Shown here: one piece after another, positions 60,712 through 64,000 of the stretch
How the letters are laid out: each line of letters starts with the position of its first letter
Position numbering within the stretch: the first letter of the stretch is position 1
Assembly (NCBI RefSeq): GCF_021117365.1
Contig: NZ_CP088262.1
Location: 2,499,001 to 2,563,000 of the forward strand
Direction: 5' to 3'
Source of the DNA: Nocardioides sp. cx-173
GTDB lineage: Bacteria > Actinomycetota > Actinomycetes > Propionibacteriales > Nocardioidaceae
DNA: 64,000 nt
Translations under genes and position numbers: made by a program
Notes under the pieces: generated by a model
The model's input: only the letters and a program-made list of their open reading frames with translations
What the model was told of the DNA's origin: nothing
Database searches by the model: none

Positions 60712-62427
60712 ATGCCCGATCAGCGCTTCCAGGCCCAGCCTCCCGCCCACACCGACGTGCCCCGCCCCAAGCGGGCCGAGGGCCAATGGGCGTTCGGCTA
60801 CACCGAGCCGCTGAACAAGAACGAGCAGTCCAAGAAGGACGACGACCCGCTCAACGTCCGCGCTCGGATCATCAACATCTACTCCAAGCGCGGCTTCGCC
60901 TCCATCGACCCCGCCGACCTGCGCGGCCGCTTCCGGTGGATGGGCCTCTACACCCAGCGCGCGCCCGGCTTCGACGGCGGCAAGACCGCGACGCTCGAGG
61001 AGGAGGAGCTCGACGACGAGTTCTTCATGCTCCGGGTGCGCTCCGACGGCCGGCTGCTGGACCACGAGGCCGTGCGGACCCTGGGCCGCATCGGGGTCGA
61101 CTTCGCCCGTGACACCGCCGACGTCACCGACCGCGAGAACATCCAGTACCACTGGATCCGCGTCGAGGACGTCCCGGAGATCTGGGACCGGCTCGACGCC
61201 GCCGGGCTGAGCAGCCTCGAGGCCTGCGGCGACTCCCCCCGGCCCTTCCTCGGCTCCCCGGTGGCCGGCGTGGCCCAGGACGAGATCATCGACGGCACCC
61301 GGGCGCTGGAGGAGATCTTCGAGCGCTTCATCGGCAACCCCGACTTCTCGAACTTCCCGCGCAAGTTCAAGACCGCCGTGACCGGCCACCCCAGCCACGA
61401 CGTCTCCCCCGAGACCAACGACATCTCCTTCGTCGGCACCGTCCACCCCGAGCTCGGCCCCGGCTTCGACCTCTGGGTCGGCGGCGGGCTGTCCACCAAC
61501 CCCATGCTCGCCGCCCAGATGGGCGTCTGGGTCCCGCTGGACGAGGTGGCCGACGTCTGGGCCGGCGTCGCCGGCATCTTCCGCGACTACGGATACCGCC
61601 GGCTGCGCTCGCGGGCGCGCCTGAAGTTCCTGGTCGCGGACTGGGGCATCGAGAAGTTCCGCGAGGTCCTCGAGAACGAGTACCTCGGCCGGCCGCTGGT
61701 CTCCACCCCCTCGCCCCCGGCCCCGGTGGGCCACCGTGACCACATCGGCGTCCACCGGCAGAAGGACGGCAGGTTCTACGTGGGCATCGCGCCCACCGTC
61801 GGGCGGGTGTCCGGCACGCTGCTGGTGCAGCTGGCCGACCTGATCGAGGAGTTCGGCGTGGCCGGCGCCCGCCTCACGCCGTACCAGAAGATCGTGCTGA
61901 TCGGCGTCGACGAGGCTCAGGTCGAGCCGCTCGTCGCCCGGCTCGACGCGATCGGGCTGTCGGCTCGTCCCTCCAACTGGCGGCGCAACACGATGGCCTG
62001 CACCGGCATCGAGTTCTGCAAGCTGGCGATCGTCGACACCAAGGAGCGCGCCCGCGCGCTCGTGGGCGAGCTGGAGAAGCGCTTCCCCGACCTGGACACC
62101 CCGATCACGGTCAACGTCAACGGCTGCCCCAACGCCTGCGCCCGCACGCAGGTCGCCGACATCGGGCTGAAGGGCCAGCTGGTCATGTCCGACGGCGCGC
62201 AGGTCGAGGGCTTCCAGGTGCACCTCGGCGGCGCCACCGGCCTGGAGGCCAACTTCGGCCGCAAGCTGCGCGCCCACAAGGTCACGAGCGCGGGCCTGGA
62301 CGACTACATCACCGTGGTCGTCGGCAACTTCCTCGCCGACCGCACCGAGGGCGAGCGCTTCGCCACCTGGGTGGCGCGTGCCGACGAGGAGCTGCTGCGC
62401 GGCGAGAAGACGTTGGCGGCGATATGA
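60712..62427 (+). CDS. Sulfite (or nitrite) reductase, ferredoxin-type
   Basis: This 571-residue sirohaem enzyme reduces sulfite to sulfide in cysteine synthesis. It has the two ferrite-reductase halves and the iron-sulfur/sirohaem Cys set: MACTGIEFCKLA (C-x5-C, about residue 425) and NGCPNACARTQV (C-x3-C, about 470). Also IINIYSKRGFAS and DVTDRENIQYHWI. The neighbouring cysH and leader peptide make sulfite its substrate. ATG 60712 was chosen; a longer frame upstream runs through the leader region. The stop overlaps the next gene (ATGA). Confidence 0.92.
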   Translation: MPDQRFQAQPPAHTDVPRPKRAEGQWAFGYTEPLNKNEQSKKDDDPLNVRARIINIYSKRGFASIDPADLRGRFRWMGLYTQRAPGFDGGKTATLEEEELDDEFFMLRVRSDGRLLDHEAVRTLGRIGVDFARDTADVTDRENIQYHWIRVEDVPEIWDRLDAAGLSSLEACGDSPRPFLGSPVAGVAQDEIIDGTRALEEIFERFIGNPDFSNFPRKFKTAVTGHPSHDVSPETNDISFVGTVHPELGPGFDLWVGGGLSTNPMLAAQMGVWVPLDEVADVWAGVAGIFRDYGYRRLRSRARLKFLVADWGIEKFREVLENEYLGRPLVSTPSPPAPVGHRDHIGVHRQKDGRFYVGIAPTVGRVSGTLLVQLADLIEEFGVAGARLTPYQKIVLIGVDEAQVEPLVARLDAIGLSARPSNWRRNTMACTGIEFCKLAIVDTKERARALVGELEKRFPDLDTPITVNVNGCPNACARTQVADIGLKGQLVMSDGAQVEGFQVHLGGATGLEANFGRKLRAHKVTSAGLDDYITVVVGNFLADRTEGERFATWVARADEELLRGEKTLAAI

Positions 62428-62594
62428 GCAACGAGCGCGCGACGCCGTTCCACTGCCCCTACTGCGCCGACGACAACCTGTGGCCGCACGAGTCCGACGA
62501 CCCGTCGATCAAGGGCGCCTGGGAGTGCCGCTCCTGCCAACGCGCCTTCACCGTGAGGATGCTCGGCATGCTGCGACGGGGGGCCCAGGCATGA
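62424..62594 (+). CDS. Small zinc-ribbon protein next to sulfite reductase
   Basis: This 56-residue protein contains FHCPYCADDNLWPHESDDPS, then WECRSCQRAF. The two CxxC pairs bind one zinc ion. It overlaps both the reductase stop (ATGA) and the cysH start (ATGA). Small proteins of this kind are conserved at this spot in Actinobacteria; their role in sulfite reduction is not known. Confidence 0.8.
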   Translation: MSNERATPFHCPYCADDNLWPHESDDPSIKGAWECRSCQRAFTVRMLGMLRRGAQA

Positions 62595-63337
62595 CGACCG
62601 CAACCACCGCGGCCGCCCGCGCCAACCGCGGCTCCCAGACCGCCGGCCGCTCCCCCGAGGAGCTGCGCGAGCTGGTGTCCCACTGGGGTGCCGAGCTCGA
62701 GCTGGCCCCGGCCGAGCACATCATCGAGTGGGCCGCGGCCACGTTCGGCGAGCGGTTCTGCATCACCTCTTCGATGGGTGACGCCGTCCTCGCCGACCTG
62801 GCCGCCAAGACGGTGCCGGGCGTCGACGTGGTCTTCCTCGACACCGGCTACCACTTCATCGAGACCATCGGCACCCGCGACGCCGTCCAGGCCACCCTCG
62901 ACGTCAACCTGCTCACGATCACCCCCGTGCAGACGGTGGCCGAGCAGGACGCGGCGTACGGCAAGGACCTCTACAAGACCGACCCCGATCTGTGCTGCGC
63001 GCTGCGCAAGGTCAAGCCGCTGGCCGACTCGCTGGCGTCGTACGACGCCTGGGCGACGGGGCTGCGCCGTGCCGAGACGCACAACCGGGTGATCGCACCG
63101 GTGATCGGCTGGGACGCCAAGAAGGGCAAGGTCAAGGTCTCCCCGCTCGCGCGCTGGACCGACGAGCAGGTCGATCGCTACATCGCCGAGAACGGCGTGC
63201 TGGTCAACCCCCTGGTCTACGACGGCTACCCCTCCATCGGCTGCGCACCGTGCACCCGGCGCGTCGCCCCCGGCGAGGACCCGCGCAGCGGCCGCTGGGC
63301 CGGAACCAACAAGACCGAGTGCGGGATCCACTCATGA
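62591..63337 (+). CDS. cysH: Phosphoadenylyl/adenylyl-sulfate reductase CysH
   Basis: This 248-residue thioredoxin-dependent enzyme reduces activated sulfate to sulfite. Key parts: ERFCITSSMGDAVLADL (P-loop), LCCALRKVKPL and GCAPCTRRVAPG, which give the four Cys ligands of the [4Fe-4S] cluster typical of APS reductases. The C-terminal ECGIHS supplies the catalytic Cys. Start ATG 62591 overlaps the upstream stop. Confidence 0.94.
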   Translation: MTTATTAAARANRGSQTAGRSPEELRELVSHWGAELELAPAEHIIEWAAATFGERFCITSSMGDAVLADLAAKTVPGVDVVFLDTGYHFIETIGTRDAVQATLDVNLLTITPVQTVAEQDAAYGKDLYKTDPDLCCALRKVKPLADSLASYDAWATGLRRAETHNRVIAPVIGWDAKKGKVKVSPLARWTDEQVDRYIAENGVLVNPLVYDGYPSIGCAPCTRRVAPGEDPRSGRWAGTNKTECGIHS

Positions 63338-63408
63338 CCCCGATCCCAGCCCGACAACGTCGTCGGCCCACCGAAGCACCCGCAACCCTGGAGAGGAGGC
63401 CACGCTGA
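63334..63408 (+). CDS. Possible tiny coupling ORF between cysH and the chelatase gene
   Basis: A 24-codon frame starts at an ATG overlapping the cysH stop. It ends with TGA overlapping the next ATG (TGATG). The peptide is Arg/Pro-rich and may have no function. Its only clear effect would be to keep ribosomes reaching the next start. Confidence 0.3.
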   Translation: MTPIPARQRRRPTEAPATLERRPR

Positions 63409-64000
63409 TGGCCGCTCCCGCCCTGGTGGCCCTGGCTCACGGCAGTCGTGACCCGCGGTCGACCAAGACCGTCACCGCCCTGGTCGCCGAGGTCAAGGCG
63501 ATGCGTCCGGACCTGCGCGTCGAGAAGGCGTTCCTGGACCTGGCGAAGCCGGGCTTCCAGACGGTCGTCGACCGCCTGGTCAAGGCCGGGTACGACGAGA
63601 TCGTCGTCGTACCGCTGCTCCTGACCGAGGCCTTCCACGATGCCACCGACGTACCCGACGCCGTGGCCGAGGCCACCTCGCGCCACCCCGGGCTGCAGAT
63701 CCGGGTCACCTCGATCCTCGGGCTCGAGGCGTGCTTCCTGGAGGTGCTCGACGAGCGCCTGCGCGAGTCGCTGCGCCGCTCGCGGGTCCGCGAGCTGGAC
63801 GCCCTCGTCCTGGCCGCGGCCGGCTCCACCGACCCGCTCGCCAACCAGGCCGTCGCCCGCCTGGCCCGGCTGTGGGGCACCCACCACAAGCTGCCGGTCA
63901 GCGCGGCGTACGCCGCCAGCGCCCCGCCGGCCACCGGCGAGGCCGTGCGCGCCTTCCGTGCCGAGGGCCGCCGCCACATCGCGGTCGCGTCGCTCTTCCT
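63408..64000 (+). CDS. Sirohydrochlorin chelatase/CbiX-family protein (3' part missing)
   Basis: At least 197 residues are visible before the window ends. LVALAHGSRDPRS (metal-binding His), VPLLLTEAFHDATDVPDAV and VLAAAGSTDP mark the CbiX/SirB family that inserts iron (or cobalt) in sirohydrochlorin. Sirohaem is the cofactor of the sulfite reductase upstream, so a chelatase here fits. A strong GAGAGGAGG precedes the ATG. Partial. Confidence 0.88.
   Translation, partial: MAAPALVALAHGSRDPRSTKTVTALVAEVKAMRPDLRVEKAFLDLAKPGFQTVVDRLVKAGYDEIVVVPLLLTEAFHDATDVPDAVAEATSRHPGLQIRVTSILGLEACFLEVLDERLRESLRRSRVRELDALVLAAAGSTDPLANQAVARLARLWGTHHKLPVSAAYAASAPPATGEAVRAFRAEGRRHIAVASLF

Overview
The window is high-GC actinobacterial chromosome, most likely from a Nocardioides-like member of the Propionibacteriales. 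This rests on several signs: the conserved order ruvB-ruvA-ruvC-yebC-pdxT-pdxS-pgsA-HIT-thrS (also seen, with different inserts, in mycobacteria); an SsgA-family gene; F420-type oxidoreductases; a 13E12/DUF222-HNH gene; an actinobacterial cysteine leader peptide; and intergenic 'ctcgaccaccga' palindromes typical of this group. The genus is an inference from these features.

Layout. 1-10.3 kb: Holliday-junction genes, yebC, PLP synthase (pdxT and pdxS), pgsA and a HIT hydrolase, all on the minus strand. A five-gene SipW-type secretion cassette sits between pdxT and pdxS, and an N5-(carboxyethyl)ornithine synthase-like gene lies on the plus strand. 10.4-14.3 kb: two CNNM/CBS membrane proteins, a lipoprotein and a flavin/F420-type enzyme. 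14.4-18.7 kb: a tandem array of 17 units of about 152 bp, followed by a DUF222-HNH endonuclease gene and a broken GIY-YIG nuclease gene, with related palindromes on both sides. 18.7-28.4 kb: thrS, a VOC protein, a binding-protein ABC importer, an LLM-class oxidoreductase and an amidohydrolase. 28.5-29.0 kb: a type II toxin-antitoxin pair whose toxin has an early stop codon.

29.2-46.6 kb is a clear integrated element of about 17.4 kb at the 3' end of tRNA-Val(CAC). It is bounded by a 20-bp direct repeat. It carries a tyrosine integrase, two tiny Cys-rich ORFs, a membrane-anchored HerA-type ATPase, an MNT/HEPN pair, two small HTH proteins, a MobF relaxase-helicase flanked by 18-bp direct repeats, and a four-gene overlapping type I restriction-modification operon. 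The first gene of that operon is a DUF262-DUF1524 nuclease fused to an alkyltransferase-like domain. It looks like a mobilizable defence island.

46.7-60.3 kb is ordinary chromosome: an SsgA-like gene, an aminotransferase IV, a tRNA Gly-Cys-Val cluster, HxlR/DoxX, several secreted or membrane proteins, a LuxR regulator, a possible structured RNA, a K+ channel, a YihY protein, an AidB-like dehydrogenase and glyA. 60.5-64 kb begins an assimilatory sulfate-reduction operon: leader peptide, sulfite reductase, small Zn-ribbon protein, cysH and a sirohydrochlorin chelatase-like gene that runs off the end. The leader peptide suggests cysteine-dependent control.
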